A DNA stretch of 64,000 nucleotides from contig CANQMQ010000005.1 of NCBI GenBank assembly GCA_947625025.1, forward strand, positions 25,791-89,790, read 5' to 3'. Below are positions 34,270 through 40,929 of this stretch, in pieces; the stretch's first letter is position 1; every line of letters starts with the position of its first letter. This stretch comes from an uncultured Clostridia bacterium (GTDB taxonomy: Bacteria > Bacillota > Clostridia > Christensenellales > Borkfalkiaceae). Under the pieces are notes generated by a model that saw only the letters and a program-made list of their open reading frames with translations, had not been told where the DNA came from and ran no database searches. The translations under genes and the position numbers were made by a program.

Positions 34270-34361
34270 TTGCTATCACACACTTTTCGGAAAAATTTGG
34301 GCAACCTCTTTCCTTAATAAAATAGAGAGACGTGACATGTTGGGCGAAACCCCCGTCCTCA

Positions 34362-34574
34362 TCAATACTCGGAGAGGCCGAGGACGTAATCTGCCTTCAC
34401 ATCGAGCGCCGCACACAGCTTGGCAAAGGTATCGAGTGCGGGAAAGATGTCCTTTTTCATATACTTGGAGACCGTCTGCGCCGAAACCCCGATTCTCTTT
34501 GCAAGCTCCTTCTGTTGCAATCCGCTCCGCGCAACGCATTCCCTCAGCCTGCGCTGAATGTCCTTTAATTCCAT
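34362..34574 (-). CDS. XRE-family HTH repressor, 70 residues
   Basis: A minimal Cro/CI-type protein: MELKDIQRRLRECVARSGLQ, then QKELAKRIGVSAQTVSKYMKKD (HTH), and FPALDTFAKLCAALDVKADYVLGLSEY (rest of the domain). No other domain. The start ATG at 34574 lies seven bases after GGGGGG. It is divergent from the structured RNA at 34669, and the two operator dyads between them (34610-34626 and 34640-34656) are its likely targets. Confidence 0.85.
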   Translation of the reverse strand: MELKDIQRRLRECVARSGLQQKELAKRIGVSAQTVSKYMKKDIFPALDTFAKLCAALDVKADYVLGLSEY

Positions 34575-34609
34575 ACGATTTCCCCCCACGGAAAATTTTC
34601 AAAAAAAAT

Positions 34610-34656
34610 ATCGCACAATGTGCGATTTTTTGCTTGACAATCGTACATTATGCGAT
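34610..34656. promoter_or_regulatory. Two operator dyads of the small XRE repressor
   Basis: O1 is the perfect palindrome ATCGCACAATGTGCGAT (34610-34626); O2 is ATCGTACATTATGCGAT (34640-34656), with two to three changes. Centres are 30 bases apart, about three helical turns. O2 fills exactly the 17-base spacer of the plus-strand promoter. Confidence 0.75.
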
Positions 34657-34662
34657 TATAAT
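34634..34662 (+). promoter_or_regulatory. Promoter of the XRE-controlled structured RNA
   Basis: TTGACA (34634-34639), 17-base spacer identical with operator O2, TATAAT (34657-34662). Confidence 0.85.
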
Positions 34663-34668
34663 ATAGAC

Positions 34669-34790
34669 AAACCTGCGGTCCTCCATAACCGCAGGCGGTA
34701 AACCGGGAAAATATTTGACTTCCCCCAATAAGTCGTCGGTTCCGGTTTATCATCTGCGCACGCGGCTCCGCCACGTGCGCACCTTATTTT
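34669..34790 (+). ncRNA. Structured small RNA with C-rich loops
   Basis: A predicted 120-nt RNA without an open frame. Stem 1: CCTGCGG (34672-34678) with CCGCAGG (34689-34695), loop TCCTCCATAA. Stem 2: AAACCGG (34700-34706) with CCGGTTT (34742-34748), enclosing GACTT (34717-34721) with AAGTC (34730-34734) around a loop containing TCCCCC. Stem 3 is the terminator TGCGCACG/CGTGCGCA (34755-34781) with ACCTTATTTTTTG. Loop 1 is complementary to a GGAGGA Shine-Dalgarno sequence. Firmicutes regulatory RNAs often use such C-rich loops to block ribosome binding sites. No known Rfam family is recognised. It lies 50 bases before the type I toxin promoter. Confidence 0.65.
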
Positions 34791-34839
34791 TTGAGGGGCC
34801 CCGTATCCCGAAGCCCCCGTTAAAATTCAAAAATATTTG

Positions 34840-34868
34840 TTGACTTTCCGAAAACCGTATGGTATAAT
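34840..34868 (+). promoter_or_regulatory. Promoter of the type I toxin mRNA
   Basis: TTGACT (34840-34845), 17-base spacer, TATAAT (34863-34868); transcription should start near 34875, in AAGCAACAAGGG. Confidence 0.85.
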
Positions 34869-34958
34869 CAATTTAAGCAACAAGGGTTCCTGCAAGGCGG
34901 TTAGCTCCTTTGAGAGGGAATATGATGAAATATATTCCAATGATAAGGAGGTATGCGT

Positions 34959-35057
34959 ATGAACGGTTTCGATTTCATCCTGCTCATTTCACTTCTTTCC
35001 GAAGTGCTTGAGCGCCTCGATATTGAATACATCGCAATCAAACGCACAAAAAAATAA
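34959..35057 (+). CDS. Candidate type I toxin, 32-residue peptide
   Basis: Reads MNGFDFILLISLLSEVLERL followed by DIEYIAIKRTKK. A hydrophobic N-terminal half (residues 4-13), a short acidic turn and a basic C-terminus fit the plan of small type I toxins, although the hydrophobic part is shorter than in Fst. The ribosome binding site AAGGAGG ends seven bases before the ATG at 34959; an in-frame ATG at 34953 is too close to it. The stop codon TAA is the first three bases of the terminator stem. The mRNA leader is about 85 nt. An RNA from the opposite strand overlaps the 3' end. A second copy of the locus has a truncated peptide gene (20572-20616). Toxicity is inferred from the locus layout only. 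Confidence 0.7.
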   Translation: MNGFDFILLISLLSEVLERLDIEYIAIKRTKK

Positions 35058-35092
35058 CCGCCCCACGCGCTAAGTTCGGCGGTTATTTGATT
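35048..35092. terminator. Bidirectional terminator shared by toxin mRNA and antitoxin RNA
   Basis: AATAACCGCC (35053-35062), 15-base loop, GGCGGTTATT (35078-35087). Read from the minus strand it has a seven-T run (strong); read from plus it ends TTTGATTG (weaker), so part of the toxin mRNA may extend through the antitoxin gene and be fully antisense to it. Confidence 0.8.
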
Positions 35093-35140
35093 GTAAGTAA
35101 CTAAGAGCTGACCGCTATGCAGGATCAAAACCCTTGTTGT
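35048..35140 (-). ncRNA. Candidate type I antitoxin RNA
   Basis: A predicted RNA of about 93 nt, starting near 35140 with CACAACAAGGGTTTTGATCC and ending in the shared terminator. Its last 40 nt are antisense to the end of the toxin gene and to the terminator; its first 35 nt resemble the start of the toxin mRNA. No open frame with a ribosome binding site. The homologous RNA at 20490-20580 keeps the promoter, the 5' block and the terminator while the centre differs, the pattern expected of a conserved functional RNA. Confidence 0.75.
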
Positions 35141-35146
35141 GATTTT

Positions 35147-35175
35147 ATTTTACCACCCTTTTGCCCTTTTGTCAA
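35147..35175 (-). promoter_or_regulatory. Promoter of the antitoxin RNA
   Basis: Minus strand TTGACA (35175-35170), 17-base spacer, TAAAAT (35152-35147). Closer to consensus at -35 than the toxin promoter, as expected if antitoxin RNA is in excess. Confidence 0.85.
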
Positions 35176-35202
35176 CCCTTTTGCGATAAATATTTTAACC
35201 AA

Positions 35203-35227
35203 ACACGCGCGGCGGGGCCGCGCGTGT
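35203..35227 (-). terminator. Terminator of pckG
   Basis: ACACGCGCGGC CCC GCCGCGCGTGT, a perfect 11 bp stem, followed by TTGGTTAAAAT. It lies 60 bases after the pckG stop; the following T-rich stretch is short. Confidence 0.7.
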
Positions 35228-35287
35228 CGTCATGTGATACCTTATGTTCTACCTTCTTCCTCAAATATGCCTTCTTACCTATAAACC

Positions 35288-37054
35288 TCAGGCGTCGCAG
35301 TTCTTTTTGAGGGTCTCGAGGCATTCCTTAAGTTCCTTGGGAAGCCGATCTCCGAACTGCTTGTAGAATTCTTCGATCTCGTCCGCTTCCTTTCTCCACC
35401 TCTTGTTGTCCACATAGAGGATGCTCTCGAGGGTCTCCTTGGACATATCGAGGCCTTCACGGTCGATGTCGTCCGCGTACGGGACGTAACCGATGGCCGT
35501 CTCACGGGCGCCTACCTTGCCCGCACAGCGGTCGAGGATCCATTCGAGGACGCGCATGTTGTCTCCGAAGCCCGGCCAAATGAATTCGCCCTTCTCGTTC
35601 TGGCGGAACCAATTCACGTTGAAGATCTTGGGCAGGTGGCGGCCCTCCACGTTCATATCGATCCAATGCTGGAAGTAATCGGCCATATGGTATCCGCAGA
35701 AGGGCTTCATCGCCATCGGGTCGTGGCGGAGCACGCCCACCGCGCCCGTCGCCGCCGCAGTCGTTTCGCTCGACATGATGGAGCCCACGAATACGCCGTG
35801 GTTCCAATCACGGGATTCGTAGACGAGGGGGGTAGTCGTTGCCCTTCTGCCGCCGAAGATGATGGCGTCGAGCGGAACGCCCCGCTTGGAGTTGAATTCG
35901 GGGGAGAGGCAGGGGCAGTTTACGGCAGGGGCGGTGAATCTCGAATTGGGATGGGCCGCCTTCACGCCGCTTGCGGGCGTCCAATCGTTGCCCAGCCAAT
36001 CGATGAGGTGTTCGGGGGGCTGCTTGGTGAGCCCTTCCCACCACACCGTATTGTCCTCGGGGTTGATGGCGACGTTGGTGAAGATGGTCCCCCTTCTCGT
36101 TGCCGCAAGGGCATTGGGGTTGCTCTTCTCGTTGGTGCCGGGTGCGACGCCGAAGAAGCCGTTTTCGGGGTTGACCGCCCACAGCCTGCCGTCCTCACCC
36201 ACACGGATCCACGCGATGTCGTCCCCCACCGTCTCCACTCTGTACCCCTTCTCGAGGTAGTGTTTGGGGGGAATGAGCATGGCGAGGTTGGTCTTGCCGC
36301 ATGCGGAGGGGAAGGCCGCCGCTACGTAGTGCTTCTCGCCGTTGGGATAGGTGACGCCCAAGATGAGCATGTGTTCTGCCATCCAACCCGCATTCTTGCC
36401 GAGGTAGGAGGCGATACGCAGGGCAAAGCACTTCTTGCCGAGGAGCACGTTGCCGCCGTAAGCGGAGTTGACCGAGATGATGGTATCATCCTCGGGGAAG
36501 TGCATGATATACCGCTTTTCGGGGTCTACATCGCACTTGCAGTGGAAACCTTTGATGAAGTCTCCGTCCTCGCCGAGCGCCTCATAGCAATCGAGGCCGA
36601 CCCTCGTCATAATTGCCATGTTGAGGACGACGTAGATACTATCCGTAACCTCGATGCCGATCTCGGAGAACGGGGAGCCGACGATGCCCATCGAATAGGG
36701 GATCACGTACATGGTACGGCCCTTCATCTTCCCGCGGGCAATTTCTCCGCACAGGCCATACGCCTCTTTGGGGTCCATCCAATAGTTGGTGGGGCCTGTG
36801 TCCTCCTTGTTTCTGCAACAAATAAAGGTGCGGTCCTCGACGCGTGCGACGTCGTTTTGTGCGGTGCGGTGATAGTAACATCCGGGAAGCTTCTCTTGGT
36901 TGAGCTTTATCATCTCCCCCGTCTTTACGGCTTCCTCGCGGAGCGCGGCAAGCTGCTCTTCGCTGCCGTCGATCCATACAATTCGATCGGGGCAAGCGAG
37001 TTCCACACTCCTTGAGACGAAGTCGAGTACCTTCTTATTTGCGGTAAGCGCCAT
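35288..37054 (-). CDS. pckG: Phosphoenolpyruvate carboxykinase, GTP-dependent
   Basis: A 588-residue GTP-type PEPCK, which interconverts oxaloacetate and PEP. Landmarks: RVEDRTFICCRNKEDTGPTNYWMDP (substrate binding, key TGPTN), the P-loop AAFPSACGKTNLAML (near residue 275), the metal site VETVGDDIAW, the FGVAPGTNEKSNPNA loop and FGGRRATTTPLVYE. Start ATG 37054, 11 bases after GGAGG; the longer frame to 37249 crosses the promoter. In anaerobic fermenters the enzyme often runs towards oxaloacetate and saves GTP; the direction here is not known. Single gene with promoter and terminator. Confidence 0.97.
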   Translation of the reverse strand: MALTANKKVLDFVSRSVELACPDRIVWIDGSEEQLAALREEAVKTGEMIKLNQEKLPGCYYHRTAQNDVARVEDRTFICCRNKEDTGPTNYWMDPKEAYGLCGEIARGKMKGRTMYVIPYSMGIVGSPFSEIGIEVTDSIYVVLNMAIMTRVGLDCYEALGEDGDFIKGFHCKCDVDPEKRYIMHFPEDDTIISVNSAYGGNVLLGKKCFALRIASYLGKNAGWMAEHMLILGVTYPNGEKHYVAAAFPSACGKTNLAMLIPPKHYLEKGYRVETVGDDIAWIRVGEDGRLWAVNPENGFFGVAPGTNEKSNPNALAATRRGTIFTNVAINPEDNTVWWEGLTKQPPEHLIDWLGNDWTPASGVKAAHPNSRFTAPAVNCPCLSPEFNSKRGVPLDAIIFGGRRATTTPLVYESRDWNHGVFVGSIMSSETTAAATGAVGVLRHDPMAMKPFCGYHMADYFQHWIDMNVEGRHLPKIFNVNWFRQNEKGEFIWPGFGDNMRVLEWILDRCAGKVGARETAIGYVPYADDIDREGLDMSKETLESILYVDNKRWRKEADEIEEFYKQFGDRLPKELKECLETLKKNCDA

Positions 37055-37112
37055 TGTTGTTGATACCTCCTGAAACCTTTCGACCGTTGAGAAAAATTTT
37101 GGTCCTATCTTT

Positions 37113-37141
37113 ATTATACCACACCTTTCCCGCAAAGTAAA
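37113..37141 (-). promoter_or_regulatory. pckG promoter
   Basis: Minus strand TTTACT (37141-37136), 17-base spacer, TATAAT (37118-37113). Confidence 0.8.
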
Positions 37142-37146
37142 CAAAA

Positions 37147-37169
37147 TCCGCGCAAATTCCGTGCGCGGA
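37147..37169 (-). terminator. Terminator of the 318-residue protein gene
   Basis: TCCGCGCA CGGAATT TGCGCGGA followed by TTTTGTTT on the minus strand, nine bases past the stop. Confidence 0.85.
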
Positions 37170-37178
37170 CATTTTTCT

Positions 37179-38135
37179 CTAATTTTGGGATACGGTGACG
37201 TACTCCCCCGTATCCGCAGACTGAAAGACGACGTAGAACCCCGCCTCATCCGAAAAGGGACTTACCGGGACGAAGGCACATGTGCCCTGCATCTCTTCGG
37301 GCGGCTCCCCCTCCGCGGGGACGGCTACGCAGAGGTAGCGCGGTAGCCCCCCTTCGTATACGATGCCGATGAGCGCTTCCCCCCGCTTCACCCATTCGGA
37401 ATGGGGGAATACCCCCCTCAGCCGTTCGTCCTTCGGAAACTTCTCAAACGCCTCTTCGAGGCGGCCTCGGATGCTATTATAATATGTAAGGGAGCCTTGC
37501 GGGCGGAGGAAGCCATCAGATACCCCTTCATCGCCGCAAGTTTGCCCTCCGCTCTCCGCATGCGGCCCGTATCCTTCCGCATCGCCGTCAGCTTGCACTT
37601 TTTCATCATCGAAGTAGTTTGCGTCTGCGATCGCCTCATCGTCGTAATCGTTCTCCCGAAAGGGGGGCTCCTCTTCCTCCTCTCCGGGAAGGGGCACGGT
37701 GGGCGCCACGGGCACATTGGGCATGGGGACGGGGAGCTCGTTGGGGGGCATGGGTACGGCGGGCTTTCTGCCGTTGAAGGCCTCGAGGAGGGGAGTGTAA
37801 TCGGGAGAGGCAATGCCCGCACTCGCAAAGGCAATGGGCTTCGCCTCCCCCTTCCAAAAGACGAGGAGCACGGAGAGCCCGCGGCGGATGGAGGGGACGT
37901 TCTCGATCTTTACGGGAGCGGAGCCCTTGAGTTCGGCAACGAATATTTCCCCCTCGATGCTGAGGACGAGGGCGTATCTCCCCTCTTTTACGGGGGCGAT
38001 TCCCACGAGACGGGGAGTTACGGTGAGCATATCTCCGAGCCGCTCCGCATACACCGCCCCGCTGAGCGCCCCGCCGTCTGCGGTGAACCCCCGCCTTACC
38101 TGTTTCAAGACCAACACCCGTTTTTCGTATGCCAT
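37179..38135 (-). CDS. Hypothetical protein, 318 residues, Pro/acidic linker
   Basis: No family recognised. Residues 1-110 form a beta-rich domain (MAYEKRVLVLKQVRRGFTAD; LSGAVYAERLGDMLTVTPRL; YALVLSIEGEIFVAELKG), residues 130-210 a linker rich in Pro, then Asp/Glu (PMPPNELPVPMPNVP; GEEEEEPPF), and residues 215-318 a second domain that starts with TYYNSIRGRLEEAFEKFPKD and ends EAGFYVVFQSADTGEYVTVS. No signal peptide, so cytoplasmic. AGGAG five bases before the ATG at 38135. Two-domain layout suggests an adaptor, but nothing specific. Confidence 0.6.
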   Translation of the reverse strand: MAYEKRVLVLKQVRRGFTADGGALSGAVYAERLGDMLTVTPRLVGIAPVKEGRYALVLSIEGEIFVAELKGSAPVKIENVPSIRRGLSVLLVFWKGEAKPIAFASAGIASPDYTPLLEAFNGRKPAVPMPPNELPVPMPNVPVAPTVPLPGEEEEEPPFRENDYDDEAIADANYFDDEKVQADGDAEGYGPHAESGGQTCGDEGVSDGFLRPQGSLTYYNSIRGRLEEAFEKFPKDERLRGVFPHSEWVKRGEALIGIVYEGGLPRYLCVAVPAEGEPPEEMQGTCAFVPVSPFSDEAGFYVVFQSADTGEYVTVSQN

Positions 38136-38214
38136 ATTTTCTCCTTTTGGGATAGTATAGCGCACCTTTGTATGAGAACGATGTCGGATCTTGACAAATT
38201 TGCCTGATTTTTGA

Positions 38215-39015
38215 TGGATATGATGGGGAGTGGCCCCGCCCGTCCCCTCGCTACGCTCGGGATAAGGAAAGAGGAAGTATGACAAGCCCCACCCCCTCTT
38301 TCTTTTTTCCGCGCCGTTGGCGCGGAAAAAAGAAAGAGAAAAGAAAAAAGTAAAAAAGGCTCCCGCGGGAGCCTTTTGGGGTTGAGTTTTGAGAAAACAC
38401 ATCCGTGGGGCAAGAGGTTGCGCTCAAGAAATCAGAAGCTCCCCTTCCCTTTTCTCCGCGCCATAGGCGCGGAGAAAAGGGAAGGGGAAGAAAAATGCGC
38501 TGTAAGAGGATATAGTCGAATATGACTCCTCCATCCCCTTACCCTTTCCCCCTCGCTCGCGAGGGGGAAAGGGTAAGGAAGAAAAGAAAGGCTGAAAGAG
38601 GGATGTGTCATGTCGAGCTTGCCGAGACATCTCGGGCCCCCCTCGAGGGGGAGCTCCGCCTGTAGGGCGGTGAGGGGGTGGTTCCAATGTGGTTCCAATT
38701 AGAATTCACCCCTTCCGCCCCTGCGGGGCACCCACCCCTCAAGGGGTGGGCAAGAAGATTTCTCGACTCCGCTTCGCTCCGTTACTTCGCGCTACGCGCT
38801 CGTGCCGCCGCAGTGGTAGCACAATCAGAAGCGGCGCTCGAAATGACAAAACCACATCCTCGTTCAGCCCCGTCCCCTCGCTACGCTCGGGATGAGGAGA
38901 GAGAGGAATTCGGGATGAGGAGGAAGAGAGGATTCCTTGCGCCCCGCGGCGAAGCACCACCCCCCCACCTTCATTCCGAGCCCGAGCGAAGCGAGGGCGA
39001 GAGAACGGGAGACGC
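38215..39015. repeat. Dispersed repeat array R12, composite element (B, D, D, D2, C, E, C, B, A')
   Basis: About 800 bases without a gene. In order: B fragment (38240), D palindrome (38285-38345, core TTTTTCCGCGCC/GGCGCGGAAAAA), the palindrome GGCTCCCGCGGGAGCC inside a terminator-like structure (38353-38377), D (38444-38490), spacer, D2 (38541-38578, core CCCCTCGCTCGCGAGGGG), C (38606-38634), module E (38635-38752, with GGTTCCAATGTGGTTCCAAT), C with long insert (38757-38849), B, and A' (38979-39008). The D-spacer-D2-spacer-C order matches 15661-15908. Confidence 0.85.
38353..38377. terminator. Orphan symmetric terminator inside repeat array R12
   Basis: AAAAAAGGCTCCCGCGGGAGCCTTTTGG has a perfect GGCTCCCGCGGGAGCC palindrome and A and T runs on both sides, but no gene ends within 200 bases on either strand. 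It may be carried as part of the repeat. Confidence 0.5.
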
Positions 39016-39049
39016 GGTATAGCAAGTACCCCCCATCCTCGAGAAAATA

Positions 39050-39082
39050 AAAAGGCGGGGCAACGGGGGTTGCCTCCGCCTG
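39050..39082 (-). terminator. Terminator after the small lipoprotein gene
   Basis: AGGCGGAGGCAAC CCCC GTTGCCCCGCCT followed by TTTTATTTT on the minus strand, with one bulge. Confidence 0.75.
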
Positions 39083-39148
39083 TGGGGGGTCTTGCCGTAA
39101 CGGTTCCCGTAGCCCGCGGACGCCGTGGCGGGCACGGGTGCGGCCGCA

Positions 39149-39685
39149 TCACGAGGCCGCTTTTTCGTGCAGAACGATGATGAGCGTCAAACCCGCCTGT
39201 GTGGTGCTGACACAGGTAAGAGCCGTGCCGTCGTAGGTTCCCTTCGCGGTAGGCGCGGGGGTGGGGATCTCTTGCGCCTTGCCGTTCATTGTCATGGAGA
39301 CGGTGGTAAGCGTGACTTCGTTTCCGTTCACGGTGTAGGTCAAATGGGTTTCTACCGTCATGCCATGCATGGAAGCCGTCGAAGTTGCCGTGCCGTCGGT
39401 CGCGAAGGAATACGTGAGGGTCTGGTTGTTCACCCGATACTCTTCAAGCAGATCCGCATCCATGCCCTCGCACTTGACTTCATAGAATACGAAGGTCTTG
39501 CCTGCGATCCCCTTGTCTGTTTCCTTGTCGCTCTCCTTGTCCTTATCTTTATCGCCGTCCGTCTCGGTGGAGGGATTTTCCCCCTCGGGATTTTCGCCCT
39601 CATTGCCGTTGCAGGCAACGAGCCCGAAGCAAAGGCAGAGCGCCGCTACGAGTGCGAGCAGCACCGCCAAAAATTTGTGTTTCAT
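39149..39685 (-). CDS. Small lipoprotein with lipocalin-like domain
   Basis: A 178-residue exported lipoprotein: signal peptide FLAVLLALVAALCLCFGLVAC (lipobox LVAC, Cys about residue 25), a charged low-complexity linker (NEGENPEGEN; then Asp/Lys/Glu repeats such as DKDKDKESDKETDKG), and a beta-rich domain of about 120 residues (TFVFYEVKCEGMDAD; LTYSFATDGTATSTASM; GTYDGTALTCVST). The alternating strands and the GTYDGTALTC end recall lipocalin-like lipoproteins of gut Clostridia; the ligand is unknown. AAAGGAG lies seven bases before the ATG at 39685. It lies 26 bases after the terminator of an upstream structured RNA, so it may be under attenuation control. Confidence 0.7.
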   Translation of the reverse strand: MKHKFLAVLLALVAALCLCFGLVACNGNEGENPEGENPSTETDGDKDKDKESDKETDKGIAGKTFVFYEVKCEGMDADLLEEYRVNNQTLTYSFATDGTATSTASMHGMTVETHLTYTVNGNEVTLTTVSMTMNGKAQEIPTPAPTAKGTYDGTALTCVSTTQAGLTLIIVLHEKAAS

Positions 39686-39710
39686 GATGTTTCTCCTTTC
39701 CAAAATTTGC

Positions 39711-39858
39711 GGGCAAAAAAATAAGGGCGTCCCAACGACGGAACGCCCGCATTGAGTATCCCATCATTGTTGCCACACAATTTCTCTCATACATGGAAAG
39801 AAGGATACACCAATTGCCAGTGTAGCCATGTATGAGAATTTTATTAAAATTGTGTGGC
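39711..39858 (-). ncRNA. Structured RNA or attenuator leader upstream of the small lipoprotein gene
   Basis: From its promoter the transcript starts near 39858. A long hairpin pairs CCACACAATTT and CTCATACATGG with CCATGTATGAG and AAATTGTGTGG (arms 39773-39796 and 39826-39857), with an internal bulge and an apical TACAC/GTGTA hairpin. Then comes a terminator: GGGCGTTCC GTCGTT GGGACGCCC followed by TTATTTTTTT (39747-39715). No ribosome binding site or open frame is apparent inside. It is either a free-standing small RNA or a regulated leader for the gene at 39685. No known riboswitch class is recognised. Confidence 0.6.
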
Positions 39859-39864
39859 ACTGTC

Positions 39865-39893
39865 AGTATACCACACCCCCGAATAAATTGCAA
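39865..39893 (-). promoter_or_regulatory. Promoter of the structured RNA at 39858
   Basis: Minus strand TTGCAA (39893-39888), 17-base spacer, TATACT (39870-39865). Confidence 0.7.
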
Positions 39894-39959
39894 GGTTTTT
39901 TTGAAATCTTTCCATTTGGTGAGAAATCCTCTCACCCTTCCTTGGGGGGAATGAAGAGA

Positions 39960-40410
39960 ATGAATTCGGAATGAGGGGGAGAGGGTGTCATGTCGAGCTT
40001 GTCGAGACATCTCGGGCCCCCCTCGAGGGGGAGCTCCGCCCGTAGGGCGGTGAGGGGGTGTTTCCAATGTGGTTCCAATTAGAATTCACCCCTTCCGCCC
40101 CTTCGGGGCACCCCCTTGCGGCGGTAGGTACCGCCGCAAGGTCCATCGCGCCTGTCTGCGCTCCCGTCGCGGCACAGTTCACAGCGCACTGCGCTGTTGA
40201 ACAATATTGTGCCGCTCCTCCCTCAAGGGGTGGGCAAGGCTGAGATTTCTCGACTCCGCTTCGCTCCGCTACTCGCGCTACGCGCTCGTGCCGCCGCAGT
40301 GGTAGCACAATCAGAAACGGCGGTCGGGATGAGGAGGAAGAAAGCATTCCTTGCGTCCCGCGGCGAGACACTATCATCCCCACCTTCATTCCGAGGGTGA
40401 GAAAATCCCG
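39960..40410. repeat. Dispersed repeat array R13 (C, E with insertion, C, A)
   Basis: 39985-40115 is nearly identical with 38606-38735 (C then E). At 40116-40218 about 100 bases are inserted into module E: hairpin TTGCGGCGGTAGGTACCGCCG (40114-40134) and an inverted repeat around AACAATATTG. The E end CCTCAAGGGGTGGGCAAG resumes at 40219, followed by C with its insert and a degenerate A. No gene. Confidence 0.85.
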
Positions 40411-40416
40411 TAAAAT

Positions 40417-40437
40417 AAAAAAGGCCCCGGAGGGGTT
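40417..40437 (-). terminator. Terminator of the rsmG operon
   Basis: AACCCC TCC GGGGCC TTTTTT on the minus strand, about 35 bases past the stop at 40474. Confidence 0.7.
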
Positions 40438-40473
40438 CACTTGAGGTACGGGTGGATAAGTTGTACCGCTTTC

Positions 40474-40929
40474 CTACACCACGAAGCGGACTTCGATGCC
40501 GCGGTCTTTGGCGTATTTCACCGTATACGCCGTGCCGCCCACATCCTTATACATATAGGCAAGCAGTAGGTCGCAGCGGTCCACCATGTAGCGGTCCCTG
40601 CTCAGATAGCAGCCGCGGAGAAATTTCTCCCCCAAGATGTGCGTTTCATCGCACCATGTCAGCAGTCTGCGGTAGAGCTCCGCATCCGCCTTCCCCATGT
40701 ATTTCTCCTGACCCATGTACGGAATGCAGGCCTCGATGCGGACATGGTACCGCTGTTTGAGGTCTACGAGGCATTCGAGTGCCAAGAGGTCGAAGCCCTG
40801 TGCCATGCCGTCGTAGAACGTCGTATATCCTTCGAGAATGAGCTCCTCCAAGGCATCGTACACCTTATTCTTATCGAGGTCGGGCCGCAGTTCGCGGTGG
40901 CCCGTAATTGCACAGCTGAGTCCTTTCAT
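40474..40929 (-). CDS. SLOG-family protein, YpsA-like (DUF1273)
   Basis: A 151-residue Rossmann-like protein of the SLOG (SMF/DprA-LOG) superfamily. Key points: the opening CAITGHRELRP with the TGHR nucleotide-binding turn, the GMAQGFDLLALECLVDLK helix (G-x-A-x-G-x-D), and EKFLRGCYLSRDRYMVDRCDLLLAY, where RxxxMVDxCDLLLAY is typical of YpsA. YpsA of B. subtilis affects cell division and stress; the ligand is unknown. Its ATG overlaps the rsmG stop codon (ATGA), so translation is coupled with rsmG. Confidence 0.82.
   Translation of the reverse strand: MKGLSCAITGHRELRPDLDKNKVYDALEELILEGYTTFYDGMAQGFDLLALECLVDLKQRYHVRIEACIPYMGQEKYMGKADAELYRRLLTWCDETHILGEKFLRGCYLSRDRYMVDRCDLLLAYMYKDVGGTAYTVKYAKDRGIEVRFVV

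Larger units (their letters stand above)
34875..35138. repeat. Inverted 5' sequences of the toxin-antitoxin locus
   Basis: CAACAAGGGTT, CCTGCA and GCGGTTAGCTC (34878-34907, plus strand) match CAACAAGGGTTTTGATCCTG, CATAGCGGTCAGCTC (35138-35105, minus strand). Both converging RNAs therefore begin with nearly the same sequence. In the Fst/par locus the equivalent repeats are direct in the DNA, so here the arrangement differs. Confidence 0.7.

Noticed and set aside
34953..34958. Toxin start at the ATG 34953.
   Set aside because: It is only one base from the AAGGAGG site; the in-frame ATG at 34959 has seven-base spacing.
39773..39857. Miniature inverted-repeat transposable element.
   Set aside because: The inverted arms begin exactly at the predicted transcription start of a consensus promoter and are followed by a terminator; no target duplication is visible, so a transcribed RNA structure is the better explanation.
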